Assembly (NCBI RefSeq): GCF_947179515.1
Contig: NC_067478.1
Coordinates: forward strand, 2,769,224-2,833,223
From: Apodemus sylvaticus
Lineage: Eukaryota > Chordata > Mammalia > Rodentia > Muridae
Length of the DNA stretch: 64,000 bases
Reading direction: 5' to 3'
Below the pieces are notes generated by a model. The model made no database searches. It saw only the letters and a list, made by a program, of their open reading frames with translations, and was not told the DNA's origin. A program made the position numbers and the translations under genes. The first letter of the stretch is position 1. Every line of letters starts with the position of its first letter. This document shows, one piece after another, positions 54,541 through 64,000 of the stretch.

Positions 54541-55654
54541 CTTTACAATCACAAAAACATCCCGCTTGTTTTCTCAAATAGCCAAGCTGTTTCCTCAAAT
54601 ACACAACAACAAACAGTATGTTTCCCACAGGAGATCTCTGGAATGCAGTCCCCGCATCCAAGCATCCAAGCGTCGTGTCCAGAGGGATTTCCCTAATGTC
54701 TTGGGACTATGGCAAAATAAACTCTTTCTCCTCAAAGCTTAAACAGGGAAATTATCAAGGACACAAAAACCACTGCCCACACCAATGCCTGATGGTGCAA
54801 GACCTCTCCGTGCTGTTGCTGTCCAGGGGAGAGAGCACACTGGCCAGGACAGGTGGCCCACAGTGTGCAGGTACCAGCTCCTGCGTACCGAATCATCCTG
54901 AGGTCACTGCACCAGGAAACAATACAGGAGCAGTCAAAGAATACCTGGGGTTGTGTGACAAAACTTTGCTTGGGGAGTTGTAACACACACATCTATCTAC
55001 TCACGCCAAATAGGGATCCCATGACAGACCAAAGTGTGGATACCACCAAAGTCCAACTTGGTGAACTGTGAATTTATTGGGGTTACTCATAGGAATATGG
55101 GTGGGAATGTGGGTGAGGGGTTACGTACAGAAGCAGAAATGATTCAGACAACTGCATCTCTAACCCTGCCCCAGCATGGGTGAAGGCTCACAAGCGGGGA
55201 AGCAGAAGCACACTGCAGACAGCTCAGCCGGTTAGAAAGAACCTTTCCGGGAGCCCTGGCTGGTCTAAACCTCTCCAAGGCATCTCAACCATTTCTGCTT
55301 CTTTCAGGTCTGGCCTCTGACTTGCTTTTGCAGCTCAAGTTTGTCCAGCCTGAGGGGAACTCTCAACTCTTCGTGGTTACTCTTAGAGGGTGGGACCTAG
55401 TGAATTTAATCTGTTTCAGGGACTTCCAGAAGCTATTTTGAGTTGTTTACCTTTTTGCAGGATGGAAAGCTTTAAGCTCTGAAGAAACTGTTTCACAACA
55501 AGGGGGGTGTGGGGGTGGGTGGGGGGGTGTGAGGTTTCTGAGGTGGTGTGGAGTAAGGTCTGGGAGGTGGGAGGTAGGGAGGATGAAATGGTCAAATACT
55601 AGCACAGCATGAATGAAGTCCTGCCTGGGTTTGATCCTCAGAGAAAAAAGAAGA
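54541..55654. other. Single-copy block, no gene seen
   Basis: A (GGGT)-like G-rich run at 55501-55535. No exon or complete SINE. Confidence 0.35.
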
Positions 55655-55843
55655 GAGGGTTTTTTGTTTGTTTGTTTGTTTGTTTTTTTTTTTTTTTTGG
55701 TTTTTCAAGACAGGGTTTCTCTGTGTAGCCCTGGCTGTCCTGAAACTCACCCGGTAGACCAGGCTGGCCTCGAACTCAGAAATCTACTTGCCTCTGCCTC
55801 CCAAGGGCTGGGATTAAAGGCATGCTGCCACCACCATCCGGCT
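55655..55843 (-). mobile_element. B1 SINE, left arm of an inverted pair
   Basis: (GTTT)n and poly(T), then a reversed full B1 ('cagggtttctctgtgtagcc' to 'ggctgggattaaaggcatgc'). Confidence 0.96.
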
Positions 55844-55870
55844 CAGTGGGTGAACTCTTAACACAGAGAG

Positions 55871-56060
55871 AGCTGGGCGGTGGTGGCGCACGCCTGTAAT
55901 CCCAGCACTCTGGGAGGCAAAGGCAGGTGAATTTCTGAGTTTGAGGCCAGCCTGGTCTACAGAGTGAGTTCCAGGACAGCCAGGGCTACACAGAGAAACC
56001 CTGTCTCAAAAAAACCAAAATCCAAAAATAAAAAAAATTAAAAATTAAAAATTAAAAAAA
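55871..56060 (+). mobile_element. B1 SINE, right arm of an inverted pair
   Basis: 'agctgggcggtggtggcgca' to 'ctacacagagaaaccctgtc' with an A-rich tail of AAATT units. It faces the previous B1 across a spacer of about 27 bp. Confidence 0.96.
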
Positions 56061-56077
56061 AAGGACACAGAGAGAAG

Positions 56078-56143
56078 GGGCTGAGGCTGGGCCTGGGGCT
56101 GAGGCTGGGCCTAGGGCTGAGGCTGGGGTCGGGGCTCAGTTGA
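56078..56143. repeat. 18-bp tandem repeat, about three copies
   Basis: The unit ggggctgaggctgggcct is repeated with small changes. Confidence 0.9.
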
Positions 56144-56315
56144 TGAAGTGCTTCTCCAGCACGCAAAGCCCTGGATTTGGTCCCCAAGCATAAAACCTGA
56201 CAAGGTGGTGGACACCTGTAATCTCAGCACTCAGGAGGATCAGGAGTTCAGTCATCTTTAGTTACATGACAAGTCTGAGAACACTGGGCCACATGAGACC
56301 AATCATAAAACAGCA
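56125..56315 (+). mobile_element. B4-type SINE
   Basis: 'ctggatttggtccccaagca' in the ID-like head, 'ggtggtggacacctgtaatc' in the B1-like body. Confidence 0.75.
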
Positions 56316-56344
56316 GTCATCTACCCTTGTGATGTGAATATGTC

Positions 56345-56490
56345 TGTGTGAGCAAAACGAGTGTATACGTGTATAGGCATGTATATATAAGCACACAAGT
56401 GTCTGTGCATATGTGCATACATGTGGGTATGTATATGCACATATGTGTACATATACATATATGCATGCATAAGTATGTAAGTGTAAACAA
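56345..56490. repeat. TG/TATG-rich low-complexity region
   Basis: TATG, TGCA and TACA words with a final ATGCATGCAT. Confidence 0.8.
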
Positions 56491-57524
56491 TACCTACCTA
56501 GCTGATATCTTAGCTCCCTGTGGAGGCGGGAGGGGAGCGGTCCTGGCTGACTGCACTTTGGGGCTGTTCTGGCTGCTGATGGCTGGGCAAGCCAGTCCTT
56601 TCTCTCTTCGCCCCTCCCACTCCACAGTTCACTGCCCAGGATTAAAGGGAGGCGGGTGGGGGAGGAGTGGGCTCAACAATCTTTCCTAAAACACACCAAG
56701 GGCTTTTCTTTTAGTGCCCGCCCACCCGGCAGGGTGAATGCAAGGAGCTCGGTCAAGCAGGAAAGGGACTTACTCCCCGCAATGTCCACAAGGTCTGGTC
56801 AGCTCAGAAAAGAATCTGTCTGCGTAAGCACATTGAGATGACTCTGTGCACACTGCCTGGAGATGTGTTGAAAATGCAGGTTCAGATTTAGTGGGGCTAA
56901 TATTCTTCAGATCTAAGAAGCTTCCAGATTAACAGGATGAAAGTTATGGTGATCGCAGTGATGGTGGTGACGAAGGTGGTGGTAACAGTGGCAATCAAGG
57001 ACAATGATGACCACAATGCCCTCCAGCCCCATTCTAGGAACCGAGCCCTCTATGTTCCTGAGATCCGCCTGTGCTACTACTACAGGGACCTTAATTTACA
57101 CAGAACCAGTGGAGACTAAGCCTCCTCGTTAAGCGCTATCCTCTTGGGCTGCTCCTCGTCAGGACACAACCACCTCCTTCCGCCATAAAGCTGAGCTCTT
57201 AGCTCCTTGGCACAGAGGAGCCCTCCACGGTCTCTCAACTCGGACTTATCCCCCGGAAGGGCGACTTGCAGTCCTGCAGTTTAGAAGACTCTGTCCCTAC
57301 TCCCAGAAGTCCATGACATCTTCAGACAAGCAAGCCTGGAACAGCTCCCACACCCCCCACAGAAACGCCTCGGTCAAGTGAGGCCAAACTACATCCAGCA
57401 TCAGAGACTTCCTCTCGTTGGCCAAATCCAAACCGGACATAATTTCTTCAGGATCTGTAAGAAAAGGAGAGGAGCCTGTACTGGGCTAACGGGGCTGTAC
57501 TGTTTTCTAAAAGTCGATGCTCCT
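56491..57524. other. Single-copy block, no gene seen
   Basis: A GTGATGGTGG-type imperfect repeat lies at 56945-56985, so the valine-rich open frame there is not taken as a gene. Confidence 0.35.
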
Positions 57525-57730
57525 GGCTGGAGAGAAGATGGCTCAGCAGTTAAGAACAAATGTTGCTCTTATAGGAGACTAGGCCTCGGACCCCAGCACC
57601 CACCTCAAGTGGCCACAACTACTGATGCTTCCACTCCAGGGACTCTATCGCCCTCTTCTGACGTCTCACATACTGCACTCACAGCAAGTTCACAGAGCCA
57701 CACATTGCTTTTAAAACTAATTAAATAAAA
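57525..57730 (+). mobile_element. B2/B3-type SINE
   Basis: 'ggctggagagaagatggctc', 'ggaccccagcacccacctca' and 'atcgccctcttctgacgtct', with a tail 'ctaattaaataaaa'. Confidence 0.85.
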
Positions 57731-57737
57731 CCCTGCG

Positions 57738-57840
57738 GGGGGGGGGGGGAGAGCGGGAGAAGGTGGCACACACCTCTAATCCCAGCACTGGGTTAGGGTT
57801 AGAGAAACCCTGTCTTGAAAAAACAAACAACAAACAAAAA
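57738..57840 (+). mobile_element. B1 SINE with internal deletion
   Basis: After a 12-13-base G run, 'aaggtggcacacacctctaa' and 'tcccagcactg' are joined to 'agagaaaccctgtcttg'. The missing middle is replaced by GGTTAGGGTT. Confidence 0.85.
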
Positions 57841-58279
57841 ACCCTGACCTCTCCCAGAATGTTCGACAGAGCAAATAGTCAGGTCCCACCGCACACATTC
57901 TTGCTAAGGAAGAACTGTCTAGAAGGACTCAGGTATTCCATCAACCAACAGGGGAAGCCAGATGGGCTCCTCCTGTGTAGATGAGCTCTCCAAATCCAAA
58001 GTCTAACTAATAGTGCTATTACAGATGCAAATCACTTCGAAGCAGCACAGTGAGTGTGGGATTTTCATCAGCTCGTCCCGTGAACCCGCCAGAGGATGGA
58101 GGCATATTTCAATCAACTTGATTGTGTTATCTGGTACTAAAGTCCGGGAATCAAGGAAGAGAACAGTAACACTAAGGTGCCGGGAAGAGTGGGTGAGGTA
58201 AGGGCACAAAGTTCAGACAATTTGGTCAAATCATACAGTTCACACATTCAGAGGTATCTCCAACTAATTCTTTGCTTTT
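57841..58279. other. Single-copy sequence, no gene seen
   Basis: Nothing recognised. Confidence 0.35.
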
Positions 58280-58560
58280 TTTTTTAATGTTACTGTACGG
58301 ATGTGCATGTGTGTGTTCATGTGGGTACACATGTGTGCATATGAAGGCCAGAGGACAACCTCAGGAACTTAGAAACTGTCTTAAAAACTGTCTGTCACGT
58401 GTTTTGACACAAGGGTCTCTCACTAGTGCGGCACTCAATGACTGAGCTGAACTGATTGGCCAGAGAGCCCCAGGGATCCACCTATCTATTCCGCCTCAGT
58501 GTCAGAATGACCCAGAATGAGCTAAAATGACCGTCTGAGATCACCACGCATGGATGAAAC
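58280..58560 (-). mobile_element. B4/RSINE-type element
   Basis: Plus strand: 'tgtacggatgtgcatgtgtg', 'gaaggccagaggacaacctc', then 'cccagggatccacctatcta', diverged and reversed. Confidence 0.6.
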
Positions 58561-58602
58561 GCAAGTTGTACTTCACCAATCGGGGTCATCTACCTATCCC
58601 TG

Positions 58603-58638
<36 letters not shown>
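58603..58638. repeat. (ATT)n microsatellite
   Basis: Twelve ATT units, the expanded tail of the adjacent reversed B1. Confidence 0.96.
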
Positions 58639-58785
58639 TTGGTTTTTTCGAGACAGGGTTTCTCTCTATAGCCCTGGCTGTCCTGGAACTCACTCTGTAG
58701 ACCAGGCTGACCTCGAACTCAGAAATCTGCCTGCCTCTGCCTCCCAAGTGCTGGGATTACAGGCGTGCGCCACCACCTGGCCCAT
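58639..58785 (-). mobile_element. B1 SINE, nearly complete
   Basis: Plus strand: 'gagacagggtttctctctat' to 'gtgctgggattacaggcgtg', reversed B1. Confidence 0.96.
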
Positions 58786-59184
58786 CCCTGATTCTTAAGA
58801 AAGATGAGAGATGAGAAGGAAAAAGAGAGAAGATGAGGGGAAACATAGAGACATAGAAGCCAAGACTGAGGTGGAGAAAGAGGCTGATTTACAGTCCCCC
58901 GAACACACGCAGCACGGGCTCACACGGCAATCCAGGTCATTTATATTGTGGTGGCTACTCTGACATGCCTACTTATTCACAGTGCGCTTCCAGTGTGGCA
59001 CAACACTCCCTCCAGTGAATTCTCTTCTGCTCTTGAAGGTCCTGATGAGCCTTGCATCTAGAGCCAGAGGACGGCCTAGAAACAGGCCGCCCCCAGGCCT
59101 CTTAGGCTGAGGAGATGCGTGCAGCAATTTCCTCCGCTTGGCACCACAGTCAAGGCAACGCAAGGAAGAAAGACTGACATACAT
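58786..59184. other. Single-copy sequence, no gene seen
   Basis: A purine-rich patch lies at 58800-58850. Nothing else. Confidence 0.3.
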
Positions 59185-59470
59185 GAGGCTAAGAATCCAT
59201 CGTGGTGGGGAGGTGAGCTGGCAGGAGCAGGCGTGGTAGGAGATGGGGACCCCGAGAGACCACGCGTTCAACTGTTAGCACAAAACAGTGATGGAACCGG
59301 ATAAAGTGGGGCACAGAGCCCACCCCCTTGTGACACATTTCCTCCAGCAAGGCCGCACCTCCTAAACTTCCCCAAACAGCACCACCAACTGGGAACCACT
59401 GGTGTGCAAAGGCCCGAGCCTCCAGGGGACAGCAGTTGTGCAAACCACACAGTATACTTATTACACCGGA
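59185..59470 (-). mobile_element. LTR-like rodent repeat fragment
   Basis: 'gacacatttcctccagcaag' and 'gccgcacctcctaaacttcc' are the complement of words typical of the repeat seen at 16.3 kb and its relatives. Subfamily is uncertain. Confidence 0.5.
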
Positions 59471-59567
59471 CAGCTTGCAAGGTGTCAGGAAACAGGGGCA
59501 CTTTCCTTAAGCACTTCTCAATTCAGACAGGCAAGAAGCTTTTTACATCAAAGCAAGAAGCTTCCCA

Positions 59568-59660
59568 GCTGGGCGCTGTGGCTCAGGCCTGTGGTCCTGA
59601 CAGCGGGGAGGCTGAGGCTGGAACACCTCGAGCCCAGGAGGTGACAGCCAGCTTAGAGCA
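59568..59660 (+). mobile_element. 7SL-derived (B1-like) SINE, old copy
   Basis: 'gctgggcgctgtggctcagg' and 'ggaggctgaggctggaacac' followed by 'gagcccaggagg'. It looks like a very early, Alu-like form. Confidence 0.65.
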
Positions 59661-59694
59661 ATGATGTTCTCAAATAGCAAACAGGACAGATGCA

Positions 59695-59862
59695 CACAGT
59701 GTGGTGGTGGAGGCCTGTATCCCAGCCCCAGGGAGGTGGAGGCAGGGGGATTAGGAGTTCAAGATTAACCTTGGCTCCATAGCAAATCTGCTGTCCGCCT
59801 GGACTACATGAGACCTTCCCCACCCCTCATACCCACCAAAAAAAAAAAAAAAAAAAAAAAAA
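59695..59862 (+). mobile_element. B1-like SINE, old copy, poly(A) tail
   Basis: 'gtgtggtggtggaggcctgt', 'ccccagggaggtggaggcag' and a final A run of more than twenty. Confidence 0.8.
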
Positions 59863-62007
59863 GAATCCTACTTTCTGGTCTTCTTCACAGTAATCATTAA
59901 CTCAGAAAAACATCAGAGGCCACAGTGCTCCCAGCCCCTCTGCCGGTTTCCTGAGCCTTGACGGCCGCAGGAATGAATTAGAAGCACCAAGATAAGTCAC
60001 TTTGTAGTGTGGCACTGCTTACAGCCAGCAGCCACCTGAGAAGCCACCGCCACAAGCCATCAGAGGGCTGCCCCTCGCTAGTTGTAAAGGCTGCACGTTC
60101 TTAGAAAGGTGTGGCCTTTAGAACAGGTGGCCCAGGAGCTGTCCGGCTGGCCCAAAGCCTAGACAAGGATTCTGAGATCTGCCCATCCGTCATCTCACCT
60201 GGCCTCTGGTGTGCCAGCAGCAGCACCCTAAGTAGGCAAGCTTTTCTGTCTGTGGTGCCACACAGCCATTCGGAGAAAACAAAGCCCAGGCCTGAGGCAG
60301 CCCAGCACCAACCACTAGGTCTTGTTGCCTAGACCTCCAGATAGACGTGCTGGCACTCACTCACATACACCACACACTTAGACGGACCTTTTCAAGGCTG
60401 AAAGTGACCCGCACTTGGGTACCTCCCCTAAGAGGGCAAGCTGGATGGGGGAGCATTGTTCAGAAAGGAAGAAAACAGAGGCGGAGCTGGGACACTCATT
60501 CACCTCCCCCTCCAACCCCACCCCCTCCCCCCACCCCCCTCCAAGCCTCCCATCCACCAGCCCCAGACTGCTAAGTAAAGTGGAAGACCCAAGCGGCCCT
60601 CTAATTGTGGAGACTGGCTTTCTAGTATCTCCGAAAAAGAGCATCCTTTGCCCCTCTCCCAAACCACAGAGGAGTGAACAGACAGCTTCCATTTCCAAAG
60701 GCATGGGGCACAGGATCAGTCTGGAGACGCTGGTCACTGCAATGTACAAAGTTTGTAGGACAAAGACCAACGTGTGCTTCAAAGACCTGCGTGTGGAGAG
60801 CTCAATGTGGGGAGCCCTCTAGAAGGTGGGAGGGAAGACCCCACGCCATAGAGTTGACCTCTGACCTCTATACAGTGCCATACACAAAGTAATAAGTGAA
60901 ATAAACCACAAAAGGCCTGCTTGTGTGTCCACAACCTGCAGTGAGTTTAAAGGGAGAGAAGAGGACCTCCCCTGGTGGGAAAGGTGGCCACCTGCCCGCC
61001 CGCTCACCCATGGTCCTATCAGACGCTTGCAGTCACTCAACAATCAGGCCTTTATAAAGCACCCAGAGCCTGGAGGAGCCAGAGGCCTGCTCTGCACCTG
61101 GGGAGCGAGGGGAGGTCAAGGTCAGGGAGCTCAGGTGGCTTGTGCCAGCACCGGCTAGCAATGCAGAGGACTCCGGGTGTGCAGGACCAGAGGCAGCCTG
61201 GCGAGAAAGAAGCCTCGCCGCAAGACCAGCGCTGCCATTTGGAAACCAAAAGTCCGAAACACCTTTCCTTGCGAATCATGAGCCCTGTCGCCCTCAAAGC
61301 CCACAGTACCTGACTTGACCCACACTATAAACCTATAAAAGTTATAATTACTATACTATATCCTAATTATTCCCACCAGGACTTTTCAAAAGTTACAGCA
61401 AGCGCAGTCAGACCCGAGAACCTCCAATGACCTGTAAACTTTCACAGGAAACAAACTACCGAACAAAACCACTGACTCTGTATTCCTTCCGTCGTCCGGT
61501 TGAGACCAGGAGACCAGGACACATGGGACAGGCAGGTAAGACAGGCTAAGTTGGGGGCAAGGTCACGCAGCAGCCTGAGAGTCTGTGAATCTCAGCTTTC
61601 CCACTCTAAGACCAGCGTCCTTACCTCAAGAGGCTGGAGACACTGTCCGAGGGGAGAGCTCAGCTCTGCCCAGGAAACCAGACCCCAACCGTCCTTCAGG
61701 CATCAAACAGGAAATGGGCCTGGTGCCTTGCCAAGTGGCCAACAGCAACCCAGCCCTTGGCAAACTTGCTATTGGACGACCTGGGCGTAGAAAGCCAGTT
61801 TAGCATCCCCTGGGCCGGCTCTCTTCTGCAGTGGCGCCTGCACTTGCCTGGGCGTCTCTGTGAGCAAGCTGGAGTCAGAGGTCACAGAGGCTACAGCCTT
61901 TAGTAGAGACCAGAGGGGAAGGCTGTCTGTCGCCCAGGTCCACCTCCACCTGCCATCTCCACCCCAACAGGGAGACCGCCCCACCCACTGCACCCATGCA
62001 CGCACGT

Positions 62008-62009
<2 letters not shown>
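59863..62009. other. Long single-copy block, no gene seen
   Basis: About 2.1 kb without recognised SINEs, lying just inside the putative first intron. A C-rich run sits at 60508-60545. Open frames of 100-135 codons on both strands overlap each other and have no splice context. Regulatory content near a promoter is possible but nothing specific is claimed. Confidence 0.4.

Positions 62010-62042
<33 letters not shown>
62010..62042. repeat. (CA)n microsatellite
   Basis: About sixteen CA units. Confidence 0.95.
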
Positions 62043-62043
<1 letters not shown>

Positions 62044-62575
62044 TCAGGGGCGCTGGAGGCTGCTCAGAGCTCAAGCTGCCCTCCTCCCTCTTGGCCGTTG
62101 TTCTGGTAGTTAGAAATTGGAAAGGACCCGGTGCCTAGTCTGTTTCCTTATGGCTTCCTTCTCCCTTCCCCAGACCAGAAAGATCATGCAGGAAAGACCA
62201 TGGGTCCCGGCTAACCTCTACAGACAGTACAGTCAACGCTTACAAAGAGTCTCAAAGTTTGCGAAGCAAATCGGCAAACAACAACAACAACAAAAACCCC
62301 AGAGGCCTCAGCATCCTTTCTTCCTGCTCCAAGTGGGCAGTAAAAGTCTCTGAGCAAGCACAGGCAACTGCTTCTAAAGCTGAGGCTTAAGGGCCTGGGG
62401 GAGCTCCTAGCTTCCCAACCCCCAGCCAGGGAACTTAAAAAATCTTCCTTTAACAAAAACAAAAAAATTTTTGTCGTGACGTTTGCTTTTTACCCTCAAG
62501 AGGCTTGCTGACCTTGGAGACGACACAGAATTGTACAACAGAAGTAAAGGAAGTAACCCAAAGTGAACTCCTTCA
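62043..62575. other. Single-copy sequence, no gene seen
   Basis: An (AAC)n-like run near 62278-62294. Nothing else. Confidence 0.35.
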
Positions 62576-62861
62576 CTCTCAGGATGGAAAGCGGGGTCCC
62601 TAGGCTCACGACGTCATCTACACGAAGTTCAGGCGGCGAGTGGGAATGTGGGTGCTGCGCGCGCTCCGGCCCCGGGCTCTCTGAAGGTCGCCGGACTGTC
62701 ACCGACGCTGCTGGGGCCCAGAACTGGAGTACACGCGGCGCGGCGGGACACGGTGGCTTTAGGGCACCTTTCTGGGTGTCCCGGGTCCTGCAGGTGCCTC
62801 CGGGGAGCAACTGGGCCGGGGGCCCCTCCCCAGCCGCAGGCCGGGAGCTCGTGCGACTTAC

Positions 62862-63200
62862 CCGCAGGAGGCGCGGGGGCGGCGGGCGCGGTCCCGGGGC
62901 CGGTGTCGCTGCTCCGCCTCGTTGTCGGCCCGGCCCCGGCCACCCGTGGCTCACGTTCCCGGGACTGCGGGGCTCGGCGTAGGCGGGTGCCCGGCGATAA
63001 GGGACACTCTGGGGCTCTGCACGAGCGTGTCACGGGCCGGAGGCGCGCGGGGGCGGGGGCCGAGTGGGCCCCGGGGTGGCGGGCGGGGGCGCGGCCGGGG
63101 ACGGGGACAGGGAAAGGGCTGGGGATCGTGTCGCGGGCGCCGCAGCGCGGCCTCTCGCCATGGCTCCGCGCGGCCGGGCCTCGCGCCTCCCCTCGCGCTG
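62862..63200 (-). other. Putative first exon, minus strand
   Basis: The 3' boundary is set by CTGCGG followed by GTAAGTC on the minus strand (intron starts at 62861), a near-perfect 5' splice site. The 5' end is only a guess, placed just downstream of the GC boxes. One frame is open across the whole exon and through the donor but contains no ATG, so the exon is more likely 5' untranslated, with the start codon in a later exon. Whether it joins the exon near 5.5 kb is inference. Confidence 0.6.
63030..63161 (-). CDS. Possible upstream open reading frame (43 codons)
   Basis: The only ATG I find in the likely exon opens a 43-codon Pro/Ala/Arg-rich frame that ends in TGA well before the splice donor. 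The start context GAGCCATGG is strong by Kozak rules (G at +4, though C at -3). If the exon is transcribed from above 63161 this would act as a uORF. No similarity is claimed. Confidence 0.3.
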   Translation of the reverse strand: MARGRAAAPATRSPALSLSPSPAAPPPATPGPTRPPPPRASGP

Positions 63201-63560
63201 CCGTCACCGCCCGACGCGCGCCGGGCCCTCCCCGTCCGTCCCCGCCCCGCCCCGCCCTCCCCGCCCGGCCGCCACCTGCGCGACAGTCCTTGTGTGCGAC
63301 CTCCTAGGTCCCCGCAGCGAGAGGCTCCGAGACCCCCCCAAAGCACCGGCCCACTCGGCACCCCGGAGCGCGCGTCCGGGCCCGCGCGTCGGCTGCTTGG
63401 GGACCAGCACCGTGGCCCCGGAGTCAAGCACAGAGTTAATGACGCAGGAGGGGGCCATGGACCAGCCATGAGGGCAATGCCACCAGAAAAGGAGCTGGTA
63501 GGGGTGGCAGAAAGGACAAAGAAGCCCTCCGGGAAGCAAATAAGACGCAGCCCGATTAAT

Positions 63561-64000
63561 GTGACATAGCCTACGCGGTCTGCCTACGCATCACAGGGGA
63601 CACTGGACGGACTTGAACCAAAGATGCAGAGGAAATAAAACTCTCCAGACCCTCCAAGTTTCAGGGCTAGACAGGGACTGAATAGGACAATTGTCCAGGC
63701 GAAATCTTCATTGAATGCTCACTGGGAGTGTGGAGGGCACTGGTCACTAGACATTTGCTTGAGCTAACCCATTTCTCCACAGACTTTCAGCGACACGTGT
63801 GTATGTGTGTGTGTGTGTGGGGGGGGGGGGTTTGATAATGACCATTCAGAGCACAGTTGGGGGACACTTTGACCTCCAGTGAGAGGTGGGCATCGTCTCT
63901 AGAACCCTTCTCCACGCGGTATTCCCAGGAGACTGAAGTTTCAGTAAACGTCTTATGAGCTACATTTATTAAATGGGGATAAGCTATGCTCCAAAAAATC
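63561..64000. other. Single-copy sequence beyond the CpG island
   Basis: A (GT)n run followed by ten or more G lies at 63797-63830. Nothing else is recognised. In the proposed model this is upstream of the promoter. Confidence 0.4.

Larger units (their letters stand above)
62580..63560. promoter_or_regulatory. CpG island, putative promoter
   Basis: GC content and CpG frequency rise sharply against all flanking DNA and fall again after about 63560. On the plus strand GC boxes of the Sp1 type (CCGCCCC repeats) cluster at 63240-63270. A CRE-like CGACGTCA lies at 62609-62616. No TATA box is evident. The minus-strand splice donor at 62862 argues for transcription leftward. A bidirectional promoter cannot be excluded. 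Confidence 0.8.

Noticed and set aside
56937..57119. 60-codon frame with a valine-rich start
   Set aside because: The start is a GTGATGGTGG-type imperfect repeat; no gene context.
62629..63569. Overlapping 110-219 codon open frames on both strands in the CpG island
   Set aside because: High GC content removes stop codons in all frames. The minus-strand frame that crosses the donor has no ATG.

Overview
The window reads as rodent nuclear DNA, almost certainly house mouse. Short interspersed elements of the rodent-specific B1, B2, B3, B4 and ID families occur every few hundred bases. Some B1 and B2 copies are nearly intact. Long uninterrupted (GAAA)n, (GGAA)n, (CA)n and (GT)n arrays are also typical of mouse introns. 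There are no bacterial-style genes, no operons, no CRISPR array and no tRNA or rRNA gene. All family names are given from memory of consensus features; no search was run.

Only two places look like parts of a protein-coding gene, and both point to the minus strand. At the right end (about 62.58-63.56 kb) a dense CpG island carries GC boxes and a consensus 5' splice site on the minus strand, which suggests a promoter and first exon. At the left end (about 5.38-5.68 kb) a minus-strand stretch follows a strong 3' splice-site signal and has codon-like composition in two frames separated by a run of seven cytosines, which suggests an internal coding exon. The simplest model is one minus-strand gene whose roughly 57 kb intron fills nearly the whole window. 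I do not recognise the protein, and linking the two ends is inference.

Layout: 0-5 kb mostly single-copy; 5.4-5.7 kb putative exon; 6-16 kb SINE-rich with a G-rich minisatellite at 9.2-9.6 kb and purine arrays at 13.5 and 15.2-15.5 kb; 16-25 kb single-copy blocks, a CTCF-like motif at 18.04 kb, an unusual CpG-rich minisatellite at 20.55-20.84 kb and a URR1-like DNA element inside an LTR-like repeat at 24 kb; 25-44 kb dense SINEs and microsatellites; 44.1-45.1 kb a single-copy block with homeodomain-type motifs; 45-51 kb LTR-like repeats and a solo-LTR candidate at 50.2 kb; 51.07-51.32 kb a single-copy block with an HNF1-like site; 51-59 kb SINEs, including a near head-to-head inverted B1 pair at 55.7-56.0 kb; 59.9-62.5 kb single-copy DNA before the CpG island.

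No previously undescribed multi-gene system is visible. The points most worth a second look are the putative exon with its cytosine run, the CpG-rich minisatellite, the inverted B1 pair, and the two motif-dense single-copy blocks at 44.4 and 51.1 kb.
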